Below are positions 10,278 through 21,219 of a stretch of 64,000 bases of DNA, in pieces. A program made the position numbers and the translations under genes. The notes beneath the pieces are model-generated. The model was not told the DNA's origin and ran no database searches. It saw only the letters and a list, made by a program, of their open reading frames with translations. Each line of letters starts with the position of its first letter. Position 1 is the stretch's first letter. The DNA is from Hirsutella rhossiliensis (taxonomy: Eukaryota; Ascomycota; Sordariomycetes; Hypocreales; Ophiocordycipitaceae): assembly GCF_020360975.1 (NCBI RefSeq), contig NW_025408694.1, positions 1 through 64,000 of the forward strand. The letters are read 5' to 3'.

Positions 10278-13200
10278 TGTCACAGGTCCGGGCCGGCTGA
10301 CCGGTCATCCGGTAATCGGATTACCGCCCCGCCCCACGCAAAACCATGTCGTTTTCGAAGGCCCGACCTGCGGGGCTGGCGTTTTCTTAGTCGGATTACC
10401 GCCATCGGACGGCAAAATCGAAGGTCCACGCCCGCGGGGCCCTGCGCGAGACCTTCGATTTCGGTCTCGCTCACGCGCGTTGCGCTCCACCTCCTCCTCC
10501 CACCTCCTCCACCACCTCCTCCATTGCCACCGTCGCGACGGCGACCGCCTGCACCATGTCGAACGCGATAGAGGATCCCCGGGTCAGGGCGGCCATTGAG
10601 CACTACCTGTTAGATCTGGAGAACACCCAGCCGAAGAATACGAAGCGAAATTATCGTCCCAAGCAGGAAGAATGGAAGGCAAGCCCGCATGCGCGCCCTG
10701 CAATCTTCATGTAGATCCATGCATTGACTGCCTCACAGGAGTGGTGTCAAGCCAACTGGCCTGCGATCCCGGACGTTTGGCCGGCCTCGGTACCACAGGG
10801 CCAACAGCTACCGGGAGACCTGGTCGATGAAGGAAAGCTCTTGCTCTTCATGAAGGAGGTAGTGGCATCACGTCCTCCAAAGAAAGGAAAGAGGGTCGCC
10901 GATGAAAGAAAACGACACCTCGAGGCTCAGGAAGCCAAGAGGGCCGTGAACGACGCAGAGCACCATCAGGTAACAGATGTTGATCACGGGATGTGGTCGT
11001 CGGACTGAGCCAGCCCATCATACTAACACCCAGCTTCCCCAGCAGATCCCCTCGTTGTAGGCGGCGGAGGTAGCGAATACGAGTCAGACTCCGACTTGGA
11101 GTTGTATGAGTCCACGCTCAAACTACAGTATAATACTGTACGGGGCTACGTCTCGGCCATACAGAAGCTTTACGACGAGCAGAAGAGCCGGGAGTCAATC
11201 CTGCGGCCCGGCCACAGGAGTGGCACTGAAGGCGCTCAAACGCAGCATTCTTGCAACGACTTGGAGCCGGAAGAGGAAGGAATACATGGACAGGGAGTTG
11301 GAACTCTGAGAGATGTGTATGCGCCGGCGCAGATACCCGACCACACCAACGTGGCATGGTCCGAGAGGAGAGATCGCCTGCGCCCTGAGGACGCAGGTGG
11401 ACTTTCTGCTCGGGAACCACATGCTGCTGCGGTCCGGCAACCGCCTGCCGATGGAGTTGGCAGACTGCTTTCCCTGGACTTACCCAACGAGGGCTTCAAG
11501 GCCCAGGGTATACCACGAAGGCGCTGGTTGTCGTGATGAACTGTGGGAAGACCAACCAGCACGGCCGCATGGAGTATGGATCTGCTTTGCGGCATCGAGA
11601 TCCGCGATCTTGTCTCATCGGCGCCCTCGCGTTCTGGCTTTTCTGGCGCTGGCAGGTAGAAAAGGCGGAAAGGTTTCCGTCTTCCAAAGAAGCGACTGGT
11701 ATGAAACGAAGGTGCTCCGCCGATCGGCGAAGGAGCCTCAAGGTAAGCGTGATGGCATTCACCGGAATCCCATAACTCAGAGGGTGCATCGACCCTTTCA
11801 CTCACCGAATATACAGCTCCGTTGTCGGGCCAGACTGCCCGAGAATGGACGTCCAGGTTCTACAAGAAGGCCGGCATCAAGGTCTCCAAGGTCAGCCACG
11901 CGCCTAGAGTGGCCGCGACGCAAAACGCCGACATGGCCGGAGTGGATGAAGGCCAGGCATGTCATCTGCCCTAGGCAAGCCGCCAACCCCCTGGCCTGGG
12001 CTGACCCGAACTATACAGATCCGCCGAGCCGGTCGTTGGAATAACGGAGACCAAATGACCGGCTGCTATCTGACTTCCTGCCTTTCGAATTCATGAGGGC
12101 CGTGGCCGACTTTGACCCTGAATGGTCGGGGTCTTATTTCGTGCCCCGGGCCACCGTGAGGCCGCCTGTGGTGCTACTCGTGCAGGTCTGGCCTCAACTC
12201 GACAAATGGAAAGAGGCCCACAGTAGCCCTTTCTCAGATCTCGGGTGGAGCAGAACATGGCCGCCGGCGCCTTCTTGGAACTCCTGGAGTGGCTTCGAGA
12301 GGTGCTCCTGCAGGACGCTGTCTTCCTTCGCGAGTCCTACCCCGACCATCCTATCTTTCAGGATCCGGTCTTCTCTTGCCCTGAGTTTGAAGCGTTCGCC
12401 AGCAAAGTTCAAGACACATGCACACGGGACCACGAAGACAGCCATACCACGGTCATTCAAAAGCGATCCCGGTGGTTGCGGAGAAGCTGCGCACAGTACT
12501 GACTCAACAGGTCGCAGCCGAGCAGTTAGCTGAGCGAAGACATCTAGACCTTTGGGGCTTCTTACGAACTATGCACAAAGTTGGATGAGTTTGCGCAGGC
12601 CACCTACACCGTCACCTTCAGCCCCGGCCAAGGTGCTGCAGGTCAACATGCGGAGATCGCGGGAGCTCATCAACAGAGGCGCCGCGCTCCACGAGAGACG
12701 GTCCTCAGGTCCGAGATAGGCCCTTCGCAAGCGGGCGGTCCGACATACGCTCCGCTCTCTAGAGCAGCAGCAGGAATGGTGCAAGCGGGCCAGGGCAAGC
12801 CCCCAGGGAAGAGCGCATGGCGAGCCGCCTGGGCCGCGCGAACCTCCGAGCTTCAAGCTCCCCGTTCTGTCAAATCTGTACAGGAGCTGCTGCGTCTCTG
12901 GCGGCAGGGCTGGGGCGAAATGCCTTCTGTGGATTCTCTTGAGCGAGACTGGGGTGCTCGATGGCGGCCATCTGCAGAGAAGAATTACCTTTCCACGCGC
13001 AAGATCATCGTCGATGAGGTTCGGAGGCGGGCCCAGTCGGACGGCTTAACTGAAGATATCGTGGCGAGGCAAATGGACGAAGAACGTGGACCCAGCTCTT
13101 TGGATAAGTTGTTCAAGGCCATCCGAAAGGACAGGCAAGGCGAAAAAGGGACACAAACGTGCGTCGGGGCAATTCAACGTCGGTGGTAGCGAAAAGTCGA

Positions 13201-13618
13201 TGGCGCAGTGATTTTGAACACCCGTCTGATAGAATGACGAGGACCTTGGCGGCGAAAGTGCCCCAGGCCGTCAGGGCTGCGTCGCTACAGTCAGCGGTAG
13301 TGGCCTGTAGACAGGGTATGCATCCGCTAAGCGCCGCTGTAGCTCCAGTGCGTCAAGGCTGAAAATGCTTCAAATCACCGCAACCTCGCAACCGACAGGA
13401 TGTAGGACCTTAGACAGGGTGCATTCTGATCGCACAAACGCAGGCTATCCAGTCGAACTGGTTTTCTCGTCGTCGGTCCCGGCTTTCGCGCTTTATGGCG
13501 CTCCGAAGATGACATCAACCCGGCAGAGGTGATGTCAAGGGCAAGCGGGTAATCGGCGGTAATCTGCGGGGTAATCCGCTGACCGCCCACCAAAGCCGGA
13601 CCTGTGACATCCACTTGA
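10278..13618 (+). mobile_element. Crypton (tyrosine recombinase) element inserted in the pogo-like ORF
   Basis: A 3341-bp segment sits between two copies of TGTCACA (10278-10284 and 13619-13625). Skipping from one copy to the other restores the host transposase frame exactly, so the insertion is fixed to the base. Cryptons typically lie between short direct repeats, which suits this. The ends also form an inverted pair, TGTCACAGGTCCGG (10278-10291) and CCGGACCTGTGACA (13596-13609), and both termini carry GGTAATC/GATTACC motifs that may be recombinase sites. Inverted arms are not the textbook Crypton picture and deserve note. Confidence 0.85.
10556..13189 (+). pseudogene. Crypton tyrosine recombinase with GCR1-like C-terminal domain
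   Basis: It starts at ATG 10556. An SAM-like core-binding part is seen (NTQPKNTKRNYRPKQEEW, then LLLFMKEVVASRPPKKGKR, then YNTVRGYVSAIQKLYDEQ). Catalytic segments of a tyrosine recombinase follow: SALRHRDP near 11590, KVSHAPRVAATQ (HxxR box) near 11895, and RWNNGDQMTGCYLTS near 12050 with the likely nucleophile Tyr in GCYLTS. Downstream are LPFEFMRAVADFDPEWSGSY, AAGAFLELLEWLREVLLQDA and a GCR1_C-like end (LLRLWRQGWGEMPSVDSLER, NYLSTRKIIVDEVRRRAQ). Two introns are likely: 10679-10738 (GC-AG type) and 10970-11033 (branch ATACTAAC). Frames break several more times, so the copy is probably dead. Confidence 0.8.
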
Positions 13619-15364
13619 TGTCACAAAAAACGGCTTGTCGCAGTACCGCGCCGCCCAAAAGTATGACATACCTCAGCAGTCTATTTCCGACAGACTCAAA
13701 GGCCAGGTAGCCCTGGCTGATCAGATCCAGCCTCGTCAACTCTTGAGTAAGTCTCAGGAAGCTCGCTTGGTTTCTTGGATCCTCCGCCAAGAGTCTCTCG
13801 GCTATGCTCCATCCCACAGTCAGATCCGCGCATGTGTGGAGGCTCTTATGAAGCAACTGAACAACGAGCGGACAGTGGGGCGCAACTGGGTCTCTAAATT
13901 CATCAATCGCCATCCGGACATCAAGAACAAGCGTGGGAGACGTCAGGAAGCTAACCGATTTAATGCTTTTACGCCTCGGGCGGTTCACTGGTTCTTCGAT
14001 ATCAGGGAAAAGGAGTATGGATGGATTAAACCAGAAAATACCGTGAATGTTGACGAAGGCGGTATTATGTCTGGCTTTGGTGAGTATTTGGCTTGTCTTT
14101 CATTACTTTTACTAACCAGACTCTTTTGCCAGGTTTGGATAGTCTTGTGGTTGGGAGTGCAGACCCAAAACGGAAGGCCCTTCTGAAAGGGCCACAGTCC
14201 CGCAACTGGACCTCATTTATTGAAGCTATCACCGCGGACGGCCGTGTCCTTACCCTGGCATTATCTTTAAGGGCAAAGAACTTCAGAAACAGTGGTTCTT
14301 GACGGAATTCGGCAAAATAGCCGACTGGCATTACATAACGTCGCCCAACGGATGGACGGACAACCATATCGCTATTGAGTGGCTTGAGAGGGTCTATTTG
14401 CCCCAGACGCGACCAGCCGATGCCTCAGATGCTAGACTGATCATATTAGATGGACATGGAAGTCATGCAACGGTGCATTTCTTTATCCACCTCTGTAGGA
14501 ATTACCGTTAACCGGGACCAGGATGCATGGATGGCCACATGCTTTTTGAACAACGTTTATTGCTGTTACCTTCCTGCCCACTGCTCTCATGGCCTCCAGC
14601 CGTTAGATAACGGTGTATTCAATGCCTCAAGGCAGCTTACCGGAAAGAACTTCAGAAATTGACCTGTTTGACCGATTCTGCGCCTGTTCATAAGGTCAAT
14701 TTTATACGGGCATATGCTAAAGCGCGCGAGGTTGGAATGACGGCAAAGAATATATTGTCCGGCTGGAGGGTCACTGGGAATTGGCCGATCTCACGATCCA
14801 AGGCATTGCGGCATCCAGAAATTCACGCAGACATTGTAGAGACGTCTCCAAAGTCCGCGCCATTTTGGGTTCTGATGATACGCCAAGAAACAGCCGCCAG
14901 ATTCGCGATTTCGGAAAGAACAAGACTCCTGGCACCCGGAGACGATACGCCGTGATAGCTAGAGGCTTTGAAGCCCAGAACAGACGCTTGCCGAGCACAG
15001 CAACAGAATCGCGAAGCTAGAGGAAGAAGTGGCCCGGCTGCAGAGAGGCAAGAAGAGGAGAGCAATTCCGAACCCGAACAGACGGTTCATGACTCTCAGT
15101 GAAGCTTTGGTGGCTGAGGAAGCCATTCCCAAATTAAAAGCCAAGAGATAGCCGTTGTGCTGAATTCTGACACAGAGGAGGAGGCGGTCTCAGAGGTGGA
15201 GACAGCTTCAGTGATCGAAGTCAAGGTGGCACCGAAGCCCTTCCAGTCACCACCAGATCCGGGCGAATGGTAAAAGCGCCGGTACATATAAGAGCGTCCA
15301 TTTCTCTACGGAATGATATTTTTTGTGTTTATAATGTTAAGTTCTGATCATATTTCATGTAGTT

Positions 15365-15437
15365 CAAATGGTAGACTTTTGGTGGAGAATTTTCAATTGC
15401 GCTACCGAAAGGTGGGTGTTACCGAAAGGGCATGGTA
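15365..15437 (-). repeat. Right inverted repeat of the pogo-like element
   Basis: Partner of 7013-7095, in inverted orientation. It follows the end of the pogo-like transposase by about 100 bases, as expected for the 3' terminal repeat of the same element. Confidence 0.75.
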
Positions 15438-15895
15438 ACCAGTGTGACGTTGGGCGCCTGGGATTACTGGTTACCCAAGGTCAGCAATCTACAGGCGCCA
15501 GTCACCTTTAGGCTCTTGTTCCTGGTCGCTAGGTGCTGCTGGTAACCGCCCAGCCACAGTGCCAGCAACCATTCATGCGTTGTTGCTGGAATCTCGTAGT
15601 GGCCAGTAACCGTGCGTTCGCAGTTATCGCTCGCCTGTAGTGAAGGCTGTTTAGCAGCATGTGAACAGAAGCCGAGCCAACGAACACCGGAGTCCCAGCC
15701 CGGTTGCTTGCAATCATGATCACCAGGGCGGTTGCGAAAGCTCTGGTCAGATTCATGCCCCATTCAATGTATGCGCTAGGGTCAAGCGGTCCGATTGAGG
15801 GAAAAATTAGAGTGTCTTGTTTGCCTGAAACTTCACGTCCCGCCTGTTGGAAGCAGTAGGGCTTCGAGCAGCAGGAACGGAAAAGATACGAAAGG
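15438..15895. other. Non-coding flank with GCCAGTAACC-like motifs
   Basis: No gene supported. 15465-15620 holds several copies of a motif close to GCCAGTAACC or its complement (TACTGGTTACCC, CTGGTAACCG, GCCAGCAACC, GGCCAGTAACCG), matching the array on the other side of the pogo-like element. Beyond 15640 nothing is recognised. Confidence 0.4.
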
Positions 15896-16320
15896 CTATT
15901 CCACAACTTGCAAATGATCTCGTAGCAAGCCGCGTTTCCTGCTACGAGCTCCAAACCCGTCTCTCTGCCGCTTCCTCTTATCCCGGGATAACTGGAATAG
16001 CTGCTTGTGTTTGGGAGCTGGAAGGAGGTCGGCGCGGTCGAAGTCAACAAGCATGACGCGGCGGCGCTCGTCGTTCCAGAGCAGGTGCACCGCCGGTCGT
16101 CAACAGGGGCAACGTTACACAAAGTCAGTCTACTTCGCACAGCTGTCGTAAATGGTGTTTCACCATCTGGGCTCATTTTCGGCCAGAATTGCAAGACTGT
16201 TAGCCGCGAGAGGTTGAATGCTGAAGCTAGATGTCGGCAGCCATATCCCGCCTCAGATGCATGACGTAGATAGAGCAGTGGTCGGGAAACCGGCTGCAAG
16301 TCAACCCTCATCGCCCTCAA
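15896..16320 (-). pseudogene. Kinase-like relic (small fungal protein-kinase-like family)
   Basis: The minus strand reads LLWNDERRRVMLVDFDRADL, a pattern of fungal kinase-like proteins in which an N-x-LW strand is followed by a DFE/DFD metal-binding motif, and then a basic RDKRKRQRDG tail. The upstream catalytic loop (usually HxD) is not intact; the preceding frame reads CNVAPVDDRR and is shifted. The ORF is short and lacks the N-lobe. Its neighbour is a FunK1 relic in the same orientation, so this may be kinase gene debris. Family assignment is tentative. Confidence 0.4.
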
Positions 16321-16732
16321 ATTGTCCGCGGCATCACATCAGCTATCCACCAATGAAATCACCCTTATCGGTGCTCTCTGAGAACCGATGCAAGGGGGTG
16401 ATAGGTTATCATTCCCAAGGCCATCGGCGTCCACACCTGGACGACCTCAAGCTTGCGCCTGCTCGTCTTGCAAGGTCCTGTCACGGGTGTTTGTATTTCA
16501 TTGCCAGCTGCCCGTCATTTCCAGCCAAATCCTACATTGTTCGACAAATATCCCAAGATGACCTTACCTCCCAATGCAACTTGGCCAGGAAAGGCTGTCG
16601 AAGGCTTGAGTCGATTCTCACTCTATTTTCGATCTGTGGCGCTCTTCTCATTTCCGCTGCAAGCAGGCTGCAAGCGGGTCGGCAACCCGCCACAAGGCTC
16701 AAACGCGCTTTTTCGCAATTTAAATGACTCTC
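16321..16732. other. Intergenic stretch
   Basis: No supported gene or repeat. Open frames here are short and lack recognisable domains. It lies between the kinase-like relic and the stop codon of the FunK1 relic. Confidence 0.4.
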
Positions 16733-19055
16733 CTATAGCGCCCGTATCTCGAACATCTCATCCAACTTACCGATGGCCTCATCATAGGCGGCTATAATGG
16801 GCCTGTAAAGTTGGTCTGGGTCTCCTGCAGGGGTTCCAAAGCTCATCCTTTCGTCTTCGTCCAAGGGAAAGAGAATCTTCCTGATCCTCAAACAGAGAGG
16901 CTTGACAATATCAAGCCGCTCTGGAAACTCGCCCATAATCCTTTCGAGACCATTCATAGTCATGTCACCCTCCTTTGCTTTCGCAATGTCCCTGAAGCTT
17001 CCAATTTCCCAATTGCGTAAGTCGCTCTCCTCGGGCGGCTTCTCTTCACCACCAAACCCATTGCTCCATGAGTATCGCGCACACATCCAAAGCAAAACAT
17101 AGAAAAACGACTCAAGATCATGCCGGTAGGTGTGATCGGCCTTGCGCAGCACCTCGACCGCCATAAACTGCATCGTGCCAGTCTGGTGCCGCGCTCCGCT
17201 CGGGCCACTGTCTCTAACTTTGGCCAGGTCAAGGTCGATGAGCATTCCTTTGAAGTCCCCTGGCTTCTTTGCGTCTGCGATGATAACGTTGTTTGACGAG
17301 ATGTCGCGGTGGAGAATGTTGCCAGTGACGTAGAGAGACTGGTGTGCCCTGATAGCGTCTCGGGCGACTCAGCAGTTCCTGATCGATTTGAAGTCGCTGA
17401 TGACACGGCCGGCTGGTGAGACGACGAGGCAAGAATAGATCCTGTTGTCAAACGGATCCTCGCCCCTAGAAGTATACAAGCTTGGTTTGGTCTTGCCGAT
17501 CGACAGCTGCTCGTTAAAATCCTTGGCCAGCTTTAACTTCTGTCTGTTGGACCGCCGCCTCTTGGATCCAGAAATGTTTTCAGACGTGTTGTCAGAGGAT
17601 GATTTGCGCTTGTGACTTGCTGTGCCCGTGCTTCCTACGGCCGATGGTAGATCTCTGAAGTGGACATCTTCATCCCGGAACCCGTGAGGTTTTGGAAACT
17701 CCAGTCCCTTCCGCATGTCTGCAATGGTGGTGATTTGACGGTGCGCCACCACTCTCGCCACCCCCTCCACGCCCTTCTCTCCTGCCAGCTTGAGATGGTC
17801 CACCTCAGGTTTCCGCTTATCCGATGCCCAGGAGAACTTAGCAACATGCCCGTTTCGGGTGCGGTAGCAAGTAGTCCCGCGACACACGATAGCGCGCTGC
17901 CTGACTATCAGCCCCTCCAGCCTGACTCTTGTTTCGTTGCCGCTTGCGTCCTCCAGAGTGGCACAGCGATGGCCCCCCTCTCGTTCAATGAATGTGTCTA
18001 GGCCCATCGCTTCGTCACTCATCGTAGCGTATCCAACAAGAGCTCGCACGAACTTGTCCGGCTCGTCGTGTATATCGAATGACCCCGAGCTAAACGGCCC
18101 AGACCGATCGAAGACCCAGAGCTCCATCTTGGAAGCGCAGAGGGAGAACGCGTGGACGAATCGGCGCGTCGGCTGGTCGGCGAAGACACCTCGCACATAC
18201 CGCGTGAGCTGGAGGAGAGTCGCCTTGAACTTGTCCTCCGATTTCTTTTGCTCTCCAACAACGAGAACGTCCTTGTAGGTAAATGTGCTGTTGGCTTTCC
18301 TGGCTGGCTTCTGAAAGAAGAGATCCATCTGGCCCTTCCGTTCCTTGAACTGGTTGGCGGTTCGGGTGGTGTATAACTTGTGGGGTGCATCAGTCAAGAA
18401 GCGTTCTTCAAGCGCACGGAGCCATGTCCAGACCGCTTTTTCATCGGAGGTGGACGGGAAGTCCGTCCATTTCTTTCCGTCGTGCGCCACCATCATCCTC
18501 TTCAGCATTACTTTCTGTTCTTTGCGCCAGCTCTTGAGTCGAAGAACTTGTCGCAGAATCCTCCCACATTGCGAAAGGTGCAGTCTTTTATCTCGAAGAA
18601 GAGCTCCTTTCGACAATGTCGCGCGTTTCGCCATCGGCAAGTCTGCTCGAGCTGGTCTTGACAGGTGTTCCCTTGTAGGTTGGGACGATGCTGGACGGAG
18701 GGGAGTGAGGGCGCTGAGGGTGTCGATGAGACCGAAGACGGCATCCCAAATGACGACATCAGGAGCATTGTTGACAACAGAGCGAATAAGAGGACGGAAA
18801 TGGTCGAGCTTCACCTTACCTCCTCGAACGAGTCGTTGTACAGAAAGAGCTTCACCGCCAAATCGCCGCTTCCATCTGGAGCAGGAGGTTAAACGCCGCG
18901 GTAGAACCCACCAAAGCTGACAGAAGACTGGCGATCTCATCCCGCAATGCTTGGTCGGTTTCGTCGCAACCGCTTAGCTTGACCTGGGAACGGTCTAACG
19001 TATCATTAAGCGGGTTCTTGGAGATGAGGCTGATCTGTTGCTCTGTAAGGGTCAT
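16733..19055 (-). pseudogene. FunK1-type fungal protein kinase, broken
   Basis: Start ATG at 19055 (MTLTEQQISLISKNPLNDTL), stop at 16733. Segments typical of FunK1 kinases appear in order: VKLDHFRPLIRSVVNNAPDV, ELFFEIKDCTFRNVGGF, KSWRKEQKVMLKRMM, VWTWLRALEERFL, LQLTRYVRGVFADQPTRRFV, then the C-lobe with ILHRDISSNNVIIAD (HRD catalytic loop), MLIDLDLAKV (DLD in place of DFG) and GTMQFMAVEVL. Frame shifts lie near 18875, 18810 and 18690-18540, and an in-frame TGA interrupts the kinase domain at about 17370, just before ARDAIRAHQSLYVTGN. FunK1 genes are expanded in fungi and poorly understood. The position between transposons fits a dispensable region. Confidence 0.8.
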
Positions 19056-19320
19056 TTTGAGTTGGATAGAGCATGGGTGATTGTTTGGGAAGTAAAATGT
19101 GAAAGCGAGGCAGAGGTAAACAAGTGGAATCTAAAGACGCGACTGGTCACGTGCGCGTCGCGGGCTTCCTGGGACCATGTATCTCTACTACGTAGCAGGT
19201 TAGGCGTCATGATACCCCGTACACACACACCCTCGCCACGTAGCCCCTCAGGAGATTTCACCAATGAACGTTGGTGCTTGTCGGTTTCATTGCATTAGTT
19301 CGGTCATGGTAATCGGCTGA
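19056..19320. other. Upstream region of the FunK1 relic
   Basis: No gene. This is the presumed former promoter of the minus-strand kinase gene. It contains a short ACACACAC tract near 19222. Confidence 0.4.
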
Positions 19321-19321
19321 G

Positions 19322-19470
19322 TTGCCAGCTGCAATTCTCGCCTGCAATTTTCCACGCCTGCAATTCTTAACACGAACAACTCTCCCCACCTGCAGTTCTC
19401 CACGTCTGCGATTCTCCTCGCCTGCGATTCTCCACGCCAACAACTCTCCTCACCTGCCATTCCCTACGTC
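19322..19470. repeat. Degenerate minisatellite, unit about 15 bp
   Basis: About nine imperfect copies of a unit close to CGCCTGCAATTCTCCA follow each other (variants CCTGCAATTTTCCA, CCTGCAGTTCTCCA, TCTGCGATTCTCCT, CCTGCGATTCTCCA). The array lies directly upstream of the small ORF starting at 19519. Confidence 0.75.
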
Positions 19471-19518
19471 TTCAAGCTCCAACGCCTCAATTCTCTACGA
19501 TTGGAATCGACATCCAAA

Positions 19519-19877
19519 ATGTGCGCTATCAACGATTCGTCAATCTGCCGAAGTGGCGCAAGAGGCGTATTTAGAGACCCAGTGCACCGGCGGCAGCGCT
19601 ACGACACGAATTGCCGTTACATTGCTGAACATCGGGATACCGAGTTCCAGAACTTCTCCATCGCGGAGATGATTCCTTTGGCGTTTTACACGCTTTCGAC
19701 CGATCTAGAGAAGTGCCAGGATATTCAACGTGCAGGTCAAATTGCTGCTGAACGATACGAGTCTGACAATTGCGACATATTTGGTGATTGGTCTTTTCTT
19801 GCTTTTTCTCCCTGCTTTCGCTACAAAAGGGCGCTAATCGTCGCTCGGTTTACTTGCCTTCTTGCATGCATAAAACT
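19519..19877 (+). CDS. Unrecognised ORF, interrupted by the MITE
   Basis: From ATG 19519 the frame reads MCAINDSSICRSGARGVFRD and continues through FQNFSIAEMIPLAFYTLSTD and ERYESDNCDIF, which looks like real coding sequence. The frame then runs directly into the MITE end at 19879, so the natural C-terminus, if any, is lost or lies after the nested insertions, at 33506 and beyond. Several Cys/His residues in the first 45 residues could bind metal, but no family is recognised. A minisatellite sits immediately upstream. Confidence 0.35.
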
Positions 19878-20065
19878 ACCCGTTGGTCAAAGGCAGGCGG
19901 CTGACCAACTTAACTGCCGTTAAGTTGGCCCAAAAATCCGGGACAGCACAAAAACCCCCGGGACAATCCTGGGGCCTAGTAATTTACTAAGAAAAGTGTT
20001 AGGAAGTTAGTACTTCTTCGAAAATACGCTAAAATCTAAGGTACTTAATTCTTAACAGTTGTATT

Positions 20066-20268
20066 TGTCGGGAGGTCTGTACTGCAGTAACGCAATGGGT
20101 TGTATTCAAGATGTCTTGCTAGGAAGGGAGGAAAGGGAATGAGGGGGCACACTACGTGCCCTTTATACACGGATCCCCGAGGTCCATACACGTGACGCTA
20201 AGGGTCACGTGTGCGTGTGTGCGCACCTCCCTTACAATCCTACTATAGCTATATGCTACATTCCCACA
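20066..20268 (-). repeat. Copia 3' LTR
   Basis: 203 bp, TGTCGGGAGG to ATTCCCACA on the plus strand. It matches 25695-25895 apart from single extra G residues in G runs. On the element's own strand the ends read TGTGGGAAT...CCCGACA. Confidence 0.95.
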
Positions 20269-20283
20269 CTGGCAAATCTTCTT

Positions 20284-21113
20284 TTATCGCTGCAATCGCA
20301 GCAGTAGCAGCAGGTGCGGGAGCGTAGCAGCAACCGCAAGGGTGCGAAAAGAGTGACGGTTCGAGCGGCAGCTAGCGGGAGGGCGTTCGACTGATCCTTC
20401 TATCCTAATCGTAAGGCTATTCGTATCGACGAGGCGTTCGAGGGCGCGGTTAGGCGATGCCTTTGTCATAGCATCTGCTGGGTTGTCTGCGCCGTTAATC
20501 CAGCGGATTTCTGTGATCTCACGCCTTTCGTAGGATTGACGTAGGCCATGATATCTATCATCAATCGCTTCTCCTTCGTTGTGCCTAGCTTAACGAGGCA
20601 CTCGTAGAGGGAAAAAGAGTCGGTGCAAACGATTAGGGGGATAGGGGGAAGATTGAGGCGGTCTGTGATCTTCCGTATCGTCGTTGCTAGTGATATCCCA
20701 ATATCGAATCCGTTGACCATGCCGTAGATCTCTGATGCTAGCACGCTTCGGGTGACCCTCTTACACTTCGTTGAGCTCCAATGGAGGACATTGCCCTTGA
20801 TCCCGAATTGGTCTTTGGTACGTGCGGTCTCGGTCTCATTGACTAGGGCAATGACGAAGCCTAGCTGTGACGATAGGTCCTTATTGTTCGCAAAGGAACC
20901 GTCGGTAAAGACGATAAGCTTGGCATTGGCGAGGTCAATAGGGATATACGTTAGGCCTCGCTGCTGGTGGTCTTTCTGCCATTGAAGCCGCTTGTTGAGG
21001 GTCGTGCAATCCTCTTCCGTAGGGGTTTGGACCTGGGCAGCAATAGAGATGTCGAATGAGGCCTCTGGTTGACAGATTGAAGCCACATACGCGCCACGGG
21101 CACGCTGTTCCAC
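20284..21113 (-). pseudogene. Copia RNase H
   Basis: The domain shows the copia RNase H acidic residues in order: KLIVFTDGSFANNKDLSSQL, SVLASEIYGMVNGFD, and LIVCTDSFSLYECLVKLGTT. The end continues, after a frame shift near 20490, into ADAMTKASPNRALERLVDTN, the common closing motif of copia polyproteins, and stops at 20284, 15 bases before the 3' LTR. Confidence 0.85.
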
Positions 21114-21219
21114 GTACTGTTGGGCTCGATCGTATGCCTTGATGTCGATGGGTTCGATCTTGGCTGCTTGACCCTTTTGTTGAAGCAGTAGAGCGTTGTG
21201 GAAAGTGGTGTCTTGGAGG

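Larger units (their letters stand above)
10180..14955 (+). pseudogene. Pogo/Fot-like transposase interrupted by a Crypton
   Basis: The first exon (10180-10284) ends IYTEDIMPNAIIGVT; the frame resumes at 13626 with KNGLSQYRAAQKYDIPQQS, a psq-type helix-turn-helix that is continuous only if the Crypton is skipped at its TGTCACA repeat. A CENP-B-like DNA-binding part follows (LVSWILRQESLGYAPSHSQI, GRNWVSKFINRHPD). The DDE domain shows NVDEGG, then, after an intron, ILDGHGSHAT and HCSHGLQPLDNGVF. The intron is 14080-14132 with GTGAGT, TTTACTAACC and CCAG. Frame shifts near 14255, 14490 and 14640 break the catalytic domain. The C-terminus after 14660 matches the Fot pattern (AKNILSGWRVTGNWP). Known role: transposition into TA targets. 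Confidence 0.8.
7013..15437 (+). mobile_element. Pogo/Fot-like DNA transposon split by a hAT and a Crypton
   Basis: Inverted repeats at 7013-7095 and 15365-15437 share a perfect 30-base core (starts GCGCTACCGAAAGGTGGGTG on the right arm). Between them lie a transposase with pogo/Fot features and two later insertions. Removing the hAT plus its TSD and the Crypton leaves about 2.17 kb, a normal size for a Fot-like element. Outer ends are uncertain because the motif-rich flanks (GCCAGTAACC-like) could also belong to longer termini. The TA duplication usual for this superfamily was not located, so the limits given are those of the clear inverted repeat. Confidence 0.65.

Noticed and set aside
10556..13189. 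Starship captain (DUF3435-type tyrosine recombinase)
   Set aside because: The recombinase is in a 3.3-kb unit with base-exact short repeats and a GCR1-like C-terminus, which fits a Crypton. No cargo or giant-element boundary is tied to it.
10278..13609. Ordinary cut-and-paste DNA transposon, based on the inverted TGTCACAGGTCCGG arms
   Set aside because: The only enzyme inside is a tyrosine recombinase, and the frame-restoring boundary uses the direct TGTCACA repeat. The inverted arms are reported as an oddity instead.
19322..19470. CRISPR-like array
   Set aside because: Units are directly tandem with no unique spacers, and the genome is fungal.
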